Source: Streptococcus xiaochunlingii
Lineage (GTDB): Bacteria; Bacillota; Bacilli; Lactobacillales; Streptococcaceae
NCBI RefSeq assembly: GCF_006385805.1
Contig: NZ_VFSG01000002.1
Location: 1 to 64,000, forward strand
Reading direction: 5' to 3'
Length of the DNA: 64,000 nucleotides
A program made the translations under genes and the position numbers. A model generated the notes under the pieces. The model saw only the letters and a program-made list of their open reading frames with translations. It ran no database searches and was not told where the DNA came from. Shown one piece after another: positions 6,725 through 15,091 of this stretch; within the stretch, counting starts at the first letter, position 1; each line of letters opens with the position of its first letter.

Positions 6725-7318
6725 ATGAAACGGAATACGGAAGAACTGAAAGAAAAGTTAATTTCGGTCGGCATTGAAGAAATCAGAACTAACGGGATTG
6801 ACCGGATGTCTATGCGTACAATAGCTCAAAAATGTGGGGTGACTCATGGAGCTCCCTATAAGCATTTTGGAAGTAAAGATAAATATATTCAAGTTGTTAT
6901 GGAACACTTATCAATGTTCTTTTTGAAAAATATGATACTTGGGATTGATACTTCCATAGATGCAAGAACTCAACTAACTCTGATGGGCTGTAACTTTGTA
7001 AGGTTTGCCCAAGAGGAAACCTATCTATTTGAAGCATTATTTATCAAATTTCCATATAACTATATGGAGTTATCCCAGGAAACTATTTCAGTCAACTCCT
7101 CTTTACCAGGATTTGAACATTTTAAGTCGGTAGCGTTAAGACTTAAAGATGAGGAAAATCTTTCTAGTAGTGACGCAGAAATATTGATCAATTTTTGGAG
7201 TTTTATTGCTGGTTTGGCTCTATTGGTAAGGAGTCCTGTTGGAGAAAACTTTAAAGAAAATGATGTTCAAAAGACCGTCAGAACGATGCTTGATATTTAT
7301 ATAAAAGGAGATAGCTGA
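6725..7318 (+). CDS. TetR/AcrR family transcriptional regulator
   Basis: A 197-aa protein with an N-terminal TetR helix-turn-helix (residues about 10-55: LISVGIEEIRTNGIDRMSMRTIAQKCGVTHGAPYKHFGSKDKYIQVVM) and a C-terminal ligand/dimer domain of the WHG-like type. It should repress itself and the reductase gene that follows, since the promoter carries paired operators. Its stop overlaps the start of the next gene (TGATG at 7316-7320), so the two are translationally coupled. The inducer is unknown; quinones or electrophiles would suit the partner enzyme. Confidence 0.85.
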   Translation: MKRNTEELKEKLISVGIEEIRTNGIDRMSMRTIAQKCGVTHGAPYKHFGSKDKYIQVVMEHLSMFFLKNMILGIDTSIDARTQLTLMGCNFVRFAQEETYLFEALFIKFPYNYMELSQETISVNSSLPGFEHFKSVALRLKDEENLSSSDAEILINFWSFIAGLALLVRSPVGENFKENDVQKTVRTMLDIYIKGDS

Positions 7319-7881
7319 TGAATGTTTTAATAATCTATTCACATCCGAATGAAACAAGTTATAATGCGTCAATCCTTCAAACTGTGCAAAAGCATTTAGC
7401 ACCAGAGCATAGAGTTAAAATAATAGACTTATATAAAGAAAACTTTGACCCGGTTTTACGTTTTGATGAAATGCATAAAAGGAGAGATTTACAGCATAAT
7501 GAAGACATGAAACCATATAGAGATTTATTGATTTGGGCAGATCAGTTGATTTTTATTTTCCCTACTTGGTGGAGTGGAATGCCAGCTATTTTAAAAGGTT
7601 TTATTGATCGTGTTTTTGTTGCAGGTTTTGCTTATCAGAATGGACCTCGAGGTCCGGTGGGGCAACTAGATGGAAAAGCGTGGATCATTACGACGCATAA
7701 TACGCCAAAAATTTTTCTTCCTTTTTCTCAAGACTACGCAAAGGTTCTAAAATCTCAAATCTTGAAACCCTGTGGTATTAAACCGGTTAAAATGACACAA
7801 GTTACACGAGTGGAGTATATGAGTGATCGTCAACGGAAAGAAGAACTCGAAAAAATCGCACAGATAGCCAAAAGGATATAA
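7318..7881 (+). CDS. NAD(P)H-dependent flavodoxin-like oxidoreductase (quinone reductase family)
   Basis: A 187-aa protein of the Flavodoxin_2 family (NQO/MdaB/YwrO-like). The N-terminal strand MNVLIIYSHPNETSYNASIL is the FMN/FAD phosphate-binding region. FPTWWSGMPAILKGFIDRVF (about residues 80-100) is the characteristic family motif, followed by GPVGQLDGKAWIITTH. Such enzymes reduce quinones or electrophiles by two electrons. It forms an operon with the TetR gene, which suggests inducible detoxification. Confidence 0.85.
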   Translation: MNVLIIYSHPNETSYNASILQTVQKHLAPEHRVKIIDLYKENFDPVLRFDEMHKRRDLQHNEDMKPYRDLLIWADQLIFIFPTWWSGMPAILKGFIDRVFVAGFAYQNGPRGPVGQLDGKAWIITTHNTPKIFLPFSQDYAKVLKSQILKPCGIKPVKMTQVTRVEYMSDRQRKEELEKIAQIAKRI

Positions 7882-7899
7882 AAACGTGCGTTATAAGTC

Positions 7900-7998
7900 A
7901 TGACAGAGCATACAGAATATGAGCTGACAGGAAAAGGGAAATCGCTGATGCCGATTTTAAAGGACTTGAATCAATGGGGGAAAGAATGGTTGCATTAA
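7900..7998 (+). pseudogene. Remnant of an HxlR-type regulator (C-terminal fragment)
   Basis: A 32-codon open frame reads MTEHTEYELTGKGKSLMPIL and continues through DLNQWGKEWLH. YELTxKGKSLxPIL followed by WG is the C-terminal end of the HxlR winged-helix domain. The DNA-binding helices are missing, so it is a truncated relic. Confidence 0.6.
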
Positions 7999-8062
7999 AT
8001 TTTCTTCTTCTTTTTGTCACTTTCATCTTGCCACTTAGGTTCTCATTTTGACCGCTTATCCC

Positions 8063-8091
8063 AAAAGGCCGTTTTTTAAACGGCTTTTTTG
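8063..8091 (+). terminator. Terminator-like hairpin
   Basis: GCCGTTT/AAACGGC stem followed by six Ts, downstream of the HxlR remnant. Confidence 0.7.
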
Positions 8092-8123
8092 CTAGACTGA
8101 TACTGTCAAAAAGGAGAGAGAAC

Positions 8124-8264
8124 ATGATATTACCAGCTAAAAACATCAGTAAACGGTATGGAAATCATCTAGTGGTTGATCATATTCACCTACAGTTTGA
8201 AAAGGGAACGTTTAATGCGATTCTAGGACCAAATGGGGCAAGGAAATCAACGACTGAGAAATAA
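8124..8264 (+). pseudogene. Truncated ABC transporter ATP-binding subunit
   Basis: A 46-codon frame with a good AAAGGAGAG site encodes an ABC ATPase N-terminus (ISKRYGNHLVVDHIHLQFEKG) up to the Walker A region and then stops. The Walker A reads GPNGARKST, with arginine replacing the conserved glycine before lysine. All later motifs are absent, so it is a dead fragment, probably of a bacitracin/lantibiotic-type exporter. It ends about 160 bases before the right att repeat. Confidence 0.7.
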
Positions 8265-8423
8265 GATTATTGACTCACTATTTATGGAAGTAGTTATTTA
8301 AGAGAGAAAGATGAGTTACCAAAAAGTTACTAAAATTTAAAAAATGAGTCTATTTTGCAAGATTCAAAAGTTCTAAAACCCTATTAAATCAAGGTTATAA
8401 GATTTAAAAAATGGGTTCATAGA

Positions 8424-8481
8424 ACTCAAAATCCAGTGTCCGCAAGGACGTGCCGGTTCGACCCCGGCCGCCGGTATAGTA
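8424..8481 (+). repeat. attachment site copy (right end of the element)
   Basis: Exact 58-bp copy of the tRNA-Leu 3' region at 1184-1241. Upstream of it the tRNA sequence is lost, so it is not a functional tRNA. Confidence 0.9.
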
Positions 8482-8484
8482 TTA

Positions 8485-8514
8485 AAGACAAGGTTTTCGG
8501 ACCTTGTTTTTTTC
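8485..8514 (+). terminator. Copy of the tRNA-cluster terminator at the right att site
   Basis: ACAAGGT/ACCTTGT stem plus T run, homologous to 1245-1276 with a few changes. Before integration this was the terminator of the tRNA operon. Confidence 0.75.
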
Positions 8515-8590
8515 TTTTATTTGTTGAATTTTTGATGCTGAGTTACTTAACAGTTACTAAAAATTGTTTTTATTGTTTTCTGAAAATACT

Positions 8591-8645
8591 TTGACTATTT
8601 TCCTTTACTGTGTTATAATTAACCGGTAAAGTATTTACTGGTTAA
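8591..8645 (+). promoter_or_regulatory. adc operon promoter with AdcR operator
   Basis: TTGACT (8591-8596), 17-bp spacer, extended -10 TGT-TATAAT (TATAAT at 8614-8619). Two AdcR-type boxes overlap and follow it: TTAACCGGTAAA (8619-8630) and TTTACTGGTTAA (8634-8645). They match the TTAACNRGTTAA zinc-repressor motif known for AdcR, so zinc-loaded AdcR should block this promoter. Confidence 0.88.
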
Positions 8646-8661
8646 TAGAAAGGGAGTACGT

Positions 8662-9099
8662 ATGAAAGTCGCTAATCAGATCGATGAGTTTTTAAATTCT
8701 ATTTTACTTATTTCTGAGAATCAGCATGAAGTTTTGATAGGTTCTTGTACAAGTGGTTTTTCTTTAACCAATACGCAAGAACACATTTTAATGTTATTAT
8801 CAAAGAATAATTATTCCAATTCTGAGCTTGCTAAATTGCTGAATGTTAGTCAAGCTGCTGTTACTAAGGCTGTTAAACAATTACTTTCTTTTGGGATGTT
8901 AGAAGCTCTAAAAGATGAGAAAGATGCTCGAATCGTTTTGTACCGTTTAACAGATTTGGGGCGTCCAGTTGCTGAGGAACATTCTCATCATCATGATCAT
9001 ACTTTGGCTGTTTATGATCAAGTTTTGAGCGAATTTTCTCAAGAAGAACAGATGGTTATTTCTAAGTTTTTATCTCGCTTATTGGAGGATCTTCGTTAA
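8662..9099 (+). CDS. adcR: Zinc-responsive MarR-family repressor AdcR
   Basis: A 145-aa MarR winged-helix protein. Residues about 35-95 hold the HTH ([26 protein letters not shown]) and the wing ([18 protein letters not shown]). The C-terminal helix contains the histidine-rich zinc site (EEHSHHHDH) known from AdcR. With zinc bound it represses the uptake operon it heads. The stop overlaps the adcC start (TAATG), giving coupled translation. Confidence 0.95.
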   Translation: MKVANQIDEFLNSILLISENQHEVLIGSCTSGFSLTNTQEHILMLLSKNNYSNSELAKLLNVSQAAVTKAVKQLLSFGMLEALKDEKDARIVLYRLTDLGRPVAEEHSHHHDHTLAVYDQVLSEFSQEEQMVISKFLSRLLEDLR

Positions 9100-9803
9100 T
9101 GCGTTATATCACTGTTAAAGATCTTTCATTTTATTATGATCGAGAGCCTGTTCTAGAAGGGGTGAATTATTACTTGGACAGCGGGGAGTTTGTGACGCTG
9201 ACTGGTGAGAATGGCGCAGCCAAATCTACTTTGATCAAGGCAAGTCTTGGCATCTTAAAACCAAAAGTAGGGACGGTTGAAATTGCTAAGGAAAATGTAG
9301 CTGGTAAAAAATTACGAATTGCCTATCTTCCGCAACAAATTGCAAGCTTTAATGCTGGCTTTCCCAGTTCTGTTTATGAGTTTGTGAAATCAGGGCGGTA
9401 TCCTCGTAAGGGTTGGTTTCGTCGGTTAAATCATCACGATGAGGAGCACATTCTAGCTAGTTTATCTGCTGTTGGGATGTTAGAGCATCGTGATAAACCA
9501 TTAGGGGCTCTATCCGGTGGCCAGAAACAACGGGCTGTCATTGCACGAATGTTTGCGTCTGATCCAGATATTTTTGTCTTGGATGAACCGACTACTGGGA
9601 TGGATGCTGGTAGTAAGGATGAGTTTTATGAATTGATGCACCACAGTGCCCATCATCATGGGAAGGCTGTTTTGATGATTACGCATGATCCTGAAGAGGT
9701 GAGCCATTACGCGGATCGCAATATTCACCTAGTGAGAAAACAAAACTCTCCATGGCGTTGCTTTAATGTCCATGAGAAAGATGGAGGTGAGGACCATGCT
9801 TAG
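9099..9803 (+). CDS. adcC: Zinc ABC transporter ATP-binding protein AdcC
   Basis: A 234-aa ABC ATPase that powers zinc import with AdcB and AdcA. The Walker A is GENGAAKST (residues about 37-45; alanine in the usual glycine position, a variant I also recall in pneumococcal AdcC). The signature is LSGGQKQR, Walker B is IFVLDEPT, and the switch histidine lies in MITHD. The C-terminus overlaps the adcB start by 8 bp. Confidence 0.95.
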   Translation: MRYITVKDLSFYYDREPVLEGVNYYLDSGEFVTLTGENGAAKSTLIKASLGILKPKVGTVEIAKENVAGKKLRIAYLPQQIASFNAGFPSSVYEFVKSGRYPRKGWFRRLNHHDEEHILASLSAVGMLEHRDKPLGALSGGQKQRAVIARMFASDPDIFVLDEPTTGMDAGSKDEFYELMHHSAHHHGKAVLMITHDPEEVSHYADRNIHLVRKQNSPWRCFNVHEKDGGEDHA

Positions 9804-10599
9804 TCTCTTTCAGTATGATTTTATGCAACGGGCCTTGTTGGCGATGGTTGCTATGAGTCTCTTCTCTCCTATCCTAGGTGTATTTTTGATTTTGCGTCGT
9901 CAGAGCTTGATGAGTGATACGCTGAGCCACGTTTCTCTATCAGGGGTTGCTTTTGGTCTCTTCCTTGGTTTCTCTCCGACTATTTCTACAGTCATTGTGG
10001 TGATCATAGCAGCTGTATTTCTAGAGTACTTACGCACGGTCTATAAAGATTTTATGGAAATAGGGACAGCGATTCTCATGTCAACCGGTTTGGCCTTGGC
10101 TTTGGTGATCATGAAGGGTGGTGGTAAAAGCTCCATGAGTCTGGACCAGTACCTATTTGGTTCTACCTTGACCATTACCGATGAGCAAGTGTTAGCTCTG
10201 TTTGTCATAGCGGCGATTGTTTTGTGTTTGACGGTTCTCTTTATTCGTCCGATGTATATTCTTACGTTTGACGAGGATACAGCTTATGTAGATGGTTTAC
10301 CCGTGCGTCTCATGTCTATCTTGTTTAATATCGTGACAGGGGTGGCTATCGCCTTGATGATCCCGGCTGCGGGTTCCTTGTTGGTATCTACCATCATGGT
10401 CTTGCCAGCTAGTATTGCTTTAAAGCTAGGAAAAACCTTCCGTTCAGTCATGATTTTGGCAGTGGTCATTGGTTTTGTAGGGATGGTCAGTGGTCTCATT
10501 CTTTCTTATTACCCGGATACACCGGTTAGTGCGACCATTACCCTCTTATTTGTATTCTTCTTTTTGCTCTCAAATCTTTTTGTTAAATTTAGAAAATAG
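9796..10599 (+). CDS. adcB: Zinc ABC transporter permease AdcB
   Basis: A 267-aa permease of the ABC-3 (ZnuB/MntB) family with about seven to eight membrane segments, e.g. [21 protein letters not shown] and [15 protein letters not shown] place the start at the ATG at 9796 (MLSLFQYDF) because GGAGGTGAGG precedes it by a normal distance; a longer in-frame ATG upstream lies within adcC. It transfers zinc across the membrane. Confidence 0.93.
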   Translation: MLSLFQYDFMQRALLAMVAMSLFSPILGVFLILRRQSLMSDTLSHVSLSGVAFGLFLGFSPTISTVIVVIIAAVFLEYLRTVYKDFMEIGTAILMSTGLALALVIMKGGGKSSMSLDQYLFGSTLTITDEQVLALFVIAAIVLCLTVLFIRPMYILTFDEDTAYVDGLPVRLMSILFNIVTGVAIALMIPAAGSLLVSTIMVLPASIALKLGKTFRSVMILAVVIGFVGMVSGLILSYYPDTPVSATITLLFVFFFLLSNLFVKFRK

Positions 10600-10607
10600 G
10601 TGATCTT

Positions 10608-12107
10608 ATGAAAAAACTTGCATGGCTGGTGTTAGCCTTTTGTAGTCTTCTTTTAGTAGCTTGTAGTGGTGGTCAAAATCAGTCAGGGAAATTGAAAGTC
10701 ATGACGACTTTCTATCCTGTCTATGAATTTACTAAGCAAGTCGTTGGAGACGAGGGAGATGTGGAGCTCTTGATCGGGTCTGGTTCGGAACCCCATGATT
10801 TTGAATTGTCTGCCAAGGGGCGCGCAAAAATCCAAGAGTCAGATGTCTTTGTCTACGAGAATGAGAACATGGAAACGTGGGTGCCTCAGTTGTTGAAATC
10901 AATGGATGGCAAGAAAACCAAGGTTGTCAAAGCGACGGAAAATATGCTGCTTTTACCAGGTGGTGAGGAAGAGCATGACCATGAGGGAGGGGAAGAACAC
11001 CATCATGACTACGATCCCCATGTCTGGCTTTCTCCGCAGAGAGCCATTAAAATGGTGGAAACGATTCGTGATCAACTGGTGAAACAGTACCCAGATAAAA
11101 AGGCTAGCTTTACAGCTAATGCGGATGCCTATATTGCCAAGTTGAAAAAATTGGATGACAGCTATACGAAGAGCTTATCTGAAGCGAAACAGAAAAACTT
11201 TGTTACTCAACACGCAGCTTTCCGTTATTTGGCCCTGGACTATGGCTTGAATCAAGTTTCTATTTCAGGTTTGTCACCAGATAGTGAACCGTCTGCGACT
11301 CGCTTGAGTGAATTGACAGAGTACATCAAGAAGAATGACATCAAGGTCATCTACTTTGAAGAAAATGCTTCTAAATCCTTATCGAAAACCTTGTCTGCTG
11401 AAACCGGTGTGGATCTAGCTGTTTTGAATCCATTAGAGAGCTTGACAGATGAGCAGATGAAAGATGGTGAAGACTACATCTCTATCATGGGAGCCAACCT
11501 CAAATCTTTGGAGTTAACAACAACTCAAGCTGGAAAAGAAATCGCTCCAGAAGAGGAAGAAGACACCAAAACAGTAGCCAATGGCTACTTTGAGGACAGT
11601 GCTATTAAGGACCGAACTCTTTCAGACTATGTAGGTGATTGGCAGTCTGTGTATCCTTATCTAAAAGATGGAACCTTGGATCAAGTCTTTGACTACAAAG
11701 CTAAATTAACCAAGTCCAAAACAGTTGAAGAGTATAAAGCCTACTACACCACAGGTTATAAAACAGATGTCGACCGGATTGTCATTACAGACAAAACCAT
11801 GACCTTCTATAAGAATGGCGAAGAGAAGAAGTTCGAATACCGCTATGCTGGGAAGCATACGCTAAACTATACAAAAGGGAATCGTGGAGTGCGGTATCTC
11901 TTTGAAGCAACTGATCCGAATGCGGGTGAATTCAAGTATGTTCAATTCAGTGACCATCAAATTGCTCCTAATAAGGCAGCTCACTTCCATATTTTCTTCG
12001 GTGGGGAAAGCCAAGAGGCTCTTTATAAGGAATTGGAAAATTGGCCTACTTACTACCCAAGTGACCTATCCGGATTCGAAATTGCGCAGGAAATGTTGGC
12101 CCATTAA
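10608..12107 (+). CDS. adcA: Zinc-binding lipoprotein AdcA (ZnuA-ZinT fusion)
   Basis: A 499-aa surface lipoprotein that captures zinc for AdcBC. The signal peptide has the lipobox LVAC with Cys19. Residues about 25-310 form the ZnuA-like cluster A-I domain with a His-rich loop (EEEHDHEGGEEHHHDYDPHVW) and later zinc ligands (THQHAAF-like QHAAF). Residues about 325-499 form the ZinT domain ending in the HFHIFFGG segment. The two-domain form is the normal streptococcal AdcA. Confidence 0.95.
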   Translation: MKKLAWLVLAFCSLLLVACSGGQNQSGKLKVMTTFYPVYEFTKQVVGDEGDVELLIGSGSEPHDFELSAKGRAKIQESDVFVYENENMETWVPQLLKSMDGKKTKVVKATENMLLLPGGEEEHDHEGGEEHHHDYDPHVWLSPQRAIKMVETIRDQLVKQYPDKKASFTANADAYIAKLKKLDDSYTKSLSEAKQKNFVTQHAAFRYLALDYGLNQVSISGLSPDSEPSATRLSELTEYIKKNDIKVIYFEENASKSLSKTLSAETGVDLAVLNPLESLTDEQMKDGEDYISIMGANLKSLELTTTQAGKEIAPEEEEDTKTVANGYFEDSAIKDRTLSDYVGDWQSVYPYLKDGTLDQVFDYKAKLTKSKTVEEYKAYYTTGYKTDVDRIVITDKTMTFYKNGEEKKFEYRYAGKHTLNYTKGNRGVRYLFEATDPNAGEFKYVQFSDHQIAPNKAAHFHIFFGGESQEALYKELENWPTYYPSDLSGFEIAQEMLAH

Positions 12108-12117
12108 TCAATTAGAG

Positions 12118-12141
12118 AAGGAACCAGTTGGTTCCTTTTTT
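12118..12141 (+). terminator. adc operon terminator
   Basis: AAGGAACCA/TGGTTCCTT stem with a 2-base spacer between arms, followed by T6, about ten bases after the adcA stop. Confidence 0.85.
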
Positions 12142-12220
12142 GATAGTAACAGAAACTTGTCAAATTGCTAGAAAAAGGATAAAATTAGGCTTATAGAATA
12201 GATTGAATATGGGGAGATTC

Positions 12221-12766
12221 ATGATGAAAAAGTATCGTTTGCTATTGTTGATTTCTGCTCTACTGTTTTTCCTTGGAGCCTGTGGTGATAAAAAGCAGGA
12301 GACAGGATCTGAAAGTAAAGAAAGTACAGTTCGTCAATCGAAGGCTAGCTCAGCTACTAGTGAAACAAAGAAAGCTGAGAGTTCGAGTGATAAGAAAGAG
12401 AAAACAAAGATGGATATTGAAGCAATCGCTCAAGGGGATTATAGTAGTGTAGCTGGTGTCTGGCAAGATGATAAGGGGAATAAACTCGTCTTTGATCAAA
12501 ATGGTTTGGTCTCTAACGAATATGAGTCTTATGGTCTTTCCTTGACGGATTATGGAACTGTTTCAGGAGGAGTCTACGGAGGAGTTACAGGAGGATTTTT
12601 GATGGAATTCATCCCTGCCGGGCTTACGATTGATGACCAAACGGACGAAAATGGAGAAGTCATCTTCCATGATGATTCTGATGTTAATAAGGACCGTCTC
12701 TGGACCGGAACTGGGATGTACAGTTTTACGGAACAAGGTTCTTTCCTCTATAAGGTTGGGAATTAG
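12221..12766 (+). CDS. Small lipoprotein, DUF6287-like
   Basis: From the ATG at 12221 (GGGGAG five bases upstream) this is 181 aa, with a lipoprotein signal peptide ending LGAC (Cys21). A Ser/Lys/Glu-rich linker (about 25-70) precedes a C-terminal domain that begins MDIEAIAQGDYSSVAGVWQDDKGNKLVFDQNG. That pattern resembles the streptococcal DUF6287 domain. Function is unknown. It is separated from adcA by a terminator, so it is not strictly part of the zinc operon. Confidence 0.75.
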   Translation: MMKKYRLLLLISALLFFLGACGDKKQETGSESKESTVRQSKASSATSETKKAESSSDKKEKTKMDIEAIAQGDYSSVAGVWQDDKGNKLVFDQNGLVSNEYESYGLSLTDYGTVSGGVYGGVTGGFLMEFIPAGLTIDDQTDENGEVIFHDDSDVNKDRLWTGTGMYSFTEQGSFLYKVGN

Positions 12767-12783
12767 CTAGTATATGTGTAATG

Positions 12784-12822
12784 AAAAAGAATGAAGAGTG
12801 TCCTACTCTTCATTCTTTTTTA
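12784..12822. terminator. Bidirectional terminator between convergent genes
   Basis: A 16-bp stem (AAAAAGAATGAAGAGTG with its complement) with a short loop and T/A runs on both sides. It ends the lipoprotein gene and the opposing GH92 gene. Confidence 0.85.
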
Positions 12823-14898
12823 GATTTTAGGGAGCCAAGAAAGGTAGAAGTCTAGCTTCTCCGCTTTCAAGAGGTCTTGGTGGCTCACTCTGTCGACCTT
12901 TTTTCCATCAAGAGAAGCATCTTGAAGAAAGTGTGCTTGGGCTGTGTGAGCTGTGCTATGGATATGCAGCCATTTTTTCTCTTGAGGGAGAAAGAGGCGC
13001 AAGTGTTTGAAGAGGGGAATCCCTAGGTCATAGACTGGCTTGCCTGGACAAGTTGGATAGAGTCCTAAAACCGACCAGATATACCAGGAGGATAGGCTGC
13101 CATTATCTTCATCTCCTGGATAGGCTTGAAAGCTTGGCTGGAAGGCTTCCTTGCGAAGGGCCTGGATTAGGATGCTAGTGTATTCCGGGTGTTGGCTATA
13201 GCGGAAGAGATAGGGGATGTGAAAACTCGGTTGGTTTGAAATGGCAATTTGTCCAAAAGGAGCTTGGGCCATCTCACTCATTTCATGAATTTCGTAGCCA
13301 TAGCCCGTCACTTCGTAATGCGGTGCTTGAGTGGCTAGTCGAGTTAAGTAGTGGGTAAATCCTCCTTCTCCACCAAAGAGTTGCTTGAGGCCCTCGATGT
13401 CGTGAAGGGCGCCTAAGGTTGCCTGAATGGCAGAGCACTCTGCATAGTCGCGTCCCCAACTGATGGGGGAAAAGTCTGGTCTGAAATGGCCCTTCTTATC
13501 TTTGGCCCGGATATAACCTGTTTCTGGATCAAAGAGGGTTCGATAGGAAAGACTAGACTGGGCATATTCTTTGGCCAAAGCTTCCTTGCCAAGTAGCTGG
13601 GCAGTTTGGGCGATACAAAAATCGCTATAGGAGAAGTCAATGGTGTGACTCACGCTTTCGTGATAGTCAGTGGATAGATAGCCTAATTCCTTGTATTCTT
13701 TAGCTCCTCGTCGACCGTAATGACCATTTGGGTCTTCCTTCCTAGCTGTATCTAGCATGGCTTCAAAAAGCTCCGTGTGGAGGTCGGGAGCTAGGCCTTT
13801 TTGAATGGCATCGGCAATGACCCCATCAATGAGGGTTCCAGGCATCATGCCTCTTTCGTCCGGCGCTAGCCATTTAGGGAGGAAACCGGTATCTCGGTAA
13901 TGGCTGAGGAAGCCTTCGAGAAATTCCTGGTAAAGCTCGGGATAGACTAGGCTATAGAGAGGAAAGGTGGTCCGAAAGAGATCCCAGAAGCCCAAACTCG
14001 TGAAGTATTTTCCTTCTTGAATGCGGTTGTGGGCGAAATCGCGATGGACTGCTTTCCCCTCAGGGGTTACTTCATAACAAGTCTGAGGAAAGAGCAGACT
14101 ACGGTAGAGACAGTGATCGAAAAATGTTCGATCCTCTCCGCCCGTATCTAAAATTTCAAATCGGTCCATTAGCTCTTGCCATTTGCGGCTCGCTTTTTCT
14201 TTCATCTCTTCAAAGCTAGCTGTAGGAAGGTGAGATTCGGCCAACTCAGGGTTGATAAAGGAAGTGCCTAATCGAGCTTCTAGGGTAGGGCTGTCAAATT
14301 CTAGGATCAAATCCTGTCCTAGCCAGTGAGTGCGAGTGATGGCTTGGTCAAATTCGACATGAAGATAGAAAGGATAGGTTTGTTGGTCGGTATGATTTTG
14401 GTCTAGGATGTAGAAATGTAGATTCGTTTCTCCGAATTCTACTTCAGCTAGTCCATTGGGGCAATGAATGGCCAGTGAAAGTGCAGACGGCCCTCTAAAG
14501 CGGAGAATGGCCCCGTAGAGGCTGGGTGTCAGCTCTGTATGGACTTGATAGCGCTCTGAGGTGAGAGCTAAATAATGGGGCTGAAAGACAGCTTCTTGGA
14601 CCCGGTAACTGCTCTGTCTGAAATAGAGGTCTTCTTGAGTCGGAATGTCTGTTAGTGGGGTGAGGAGACACCAGGAAAAATCTCCAATCCAAGGGCTAGG
14701 CTGATGGGTCAAGCGAATACCTTGAAAGATAGGAAGGTTGGGGTTGAAAAACCAAGCGTCCTGTTCATGTGTCGTCTGTGGAAGGAAATAATTCATCCCA
14801 AAAGGAACTCCTGTGTAAGGAAGGGTGTTGCCGTTAGAATAAGCTGAGTGATTGTCTGTTCCTAAGCGGGTATCAATATGAGTAATATCGGTCTTCAT
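12820..14898 (-). CDS. GH92 family exo-alpha-mannosidase
   Basis: A 692-aa calcium-dependent alpha-mannosidase of glycoside hydrolase family 92, probably alpha-1,2-specific for high-mannose N-glycans. Family signs are the N-terminal DTRLGTDNHSAYSNGNTLPYTGVPFGMNYF segment, the central YSDFCIAQTAQLLGK stretch and the C-terminal YPGDEDNGSLSSWYIWSVLG motif, which carries the catalytic-base aspartates. There is no signal peptide, so it should act in the cytoplasm on imported glycans unless exported otherwise. It is transcribed away from the other mannosidases from a shared intergenic region. Confidence 0.9.
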   Translation of the reverse strand: MKTDITHIDTRLGTDNHSAYSNGNTLPYTGVPFGMNYFLPQTTHEQDAWFFNPNLPIFQGIRLTHQPSPWIGDFSWCLLTPLTDIPTQEDLYFRQSSYRVQEAVFQPHYLALTSERYQVHTELTPSLYGAILRFRGPSALSLAIHCPNGLAEVEFGETNLHFYILDQNHTDQQTYPFYLHVEFDQAITRTHWLGQDLILEFDSPTLEARLGTSFINPELAESHLPTASFEEMKEKASRKWQELMDRFEILDTGGEDRTFFDHCLYRSLLFPQTCYEVTPEGKAVHRDFAHNRIQEGKYFTSLGFWDLFRTTFPLYSLVYPELYQEFLEGFLSHYRDTGFLPKWLAPDERGMMPGTLIDGVIADAIQKGLAPDLHTELFEAMLDTARKEDPNGHYGRRGAKEYKELGYLSTDYHESVSHTIDFSYSDFCIAQTAQLLGKEALAKEYAQSSLSYRTLFDPETGYIRAKDKKGHFRPDFSPISWGRDYAECSAIQATLGALHDIEGLKQLFGGEGGFTHYLTRLATQAPHYEVTGYGYEIHEMSEMAQAPFGQIAISNQPSFHIPYLFRYSQHPEYTSILIQALRKEAFQPSFQAYPGDEDNGSLSSWYIWSVLGLYPTCPGKPVYDLGIPLFKHLRLFLPQEKKWLHIHSTAHTAQAHFLQDASLDGKKVDRVSHQDLLKAEKLDFYLSWLPKI

Positions 14899-15014
14899 GC
14901 GGGACCTCCTGTGTCATACTAGGGCCTTCAAGCCCTTTTCTTTCTTTATTTTAGCAGAAGCCCCTCAAATGGGAAAGTCTTTTTCAAAACTAGAAAAGTT
15001 TGTAGAAAAAGGGC

Positions 15015-15020
15015 TATAAT
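15015..15020 (+). promoter_or_regulatory. Likely -10 of the GH125 promoter
   Basis: A TATAAT hexamer about 70 bases before the GH125 start in the divergent region 14899-15091. No convincing -35 is seen, consistent with an activated promoter. The same region has a small GC hairpin at 14921-14935. Confidence 0.45.
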
Positions 15021-15091
15021 TTGCGTATGTATTTCCCATCTGAAATCTTTTATACTGAATAGGAAAGAATCGATACGTGTGAGGAAAAGGA

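Larger units (their letters stand above)
1184..8481. mobile_element. 7.2-kb integrative element in tRNA-Leu(CAA)
   Basis: The element is bounded by the 58-bp att repeat. A leftward module (integrase, DUF3173, hypothetical, Rep_trans/MOB_T protein, coiled-coil protein) is set against a rightward repressor. A TPR gene, a TetR/oxidoreductase pair and two gene remnants follow. No type IV secretion or coupling-protein gene is visible. It is therefore best seen as a small mobilisable or replicating integrative element, or a derivative of one, and not a complete ICE. Whether the right third is cargo or an older neighbouring insertion is uncertain. Confidence 0.8.

Noticed and set aside
7898..8146. 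Minus-strand open frame of 82 codons
   Set aside because: It lies antisense to the HxlR relic and terminator, has no ribosome-binding site and shows no recognisable domain.
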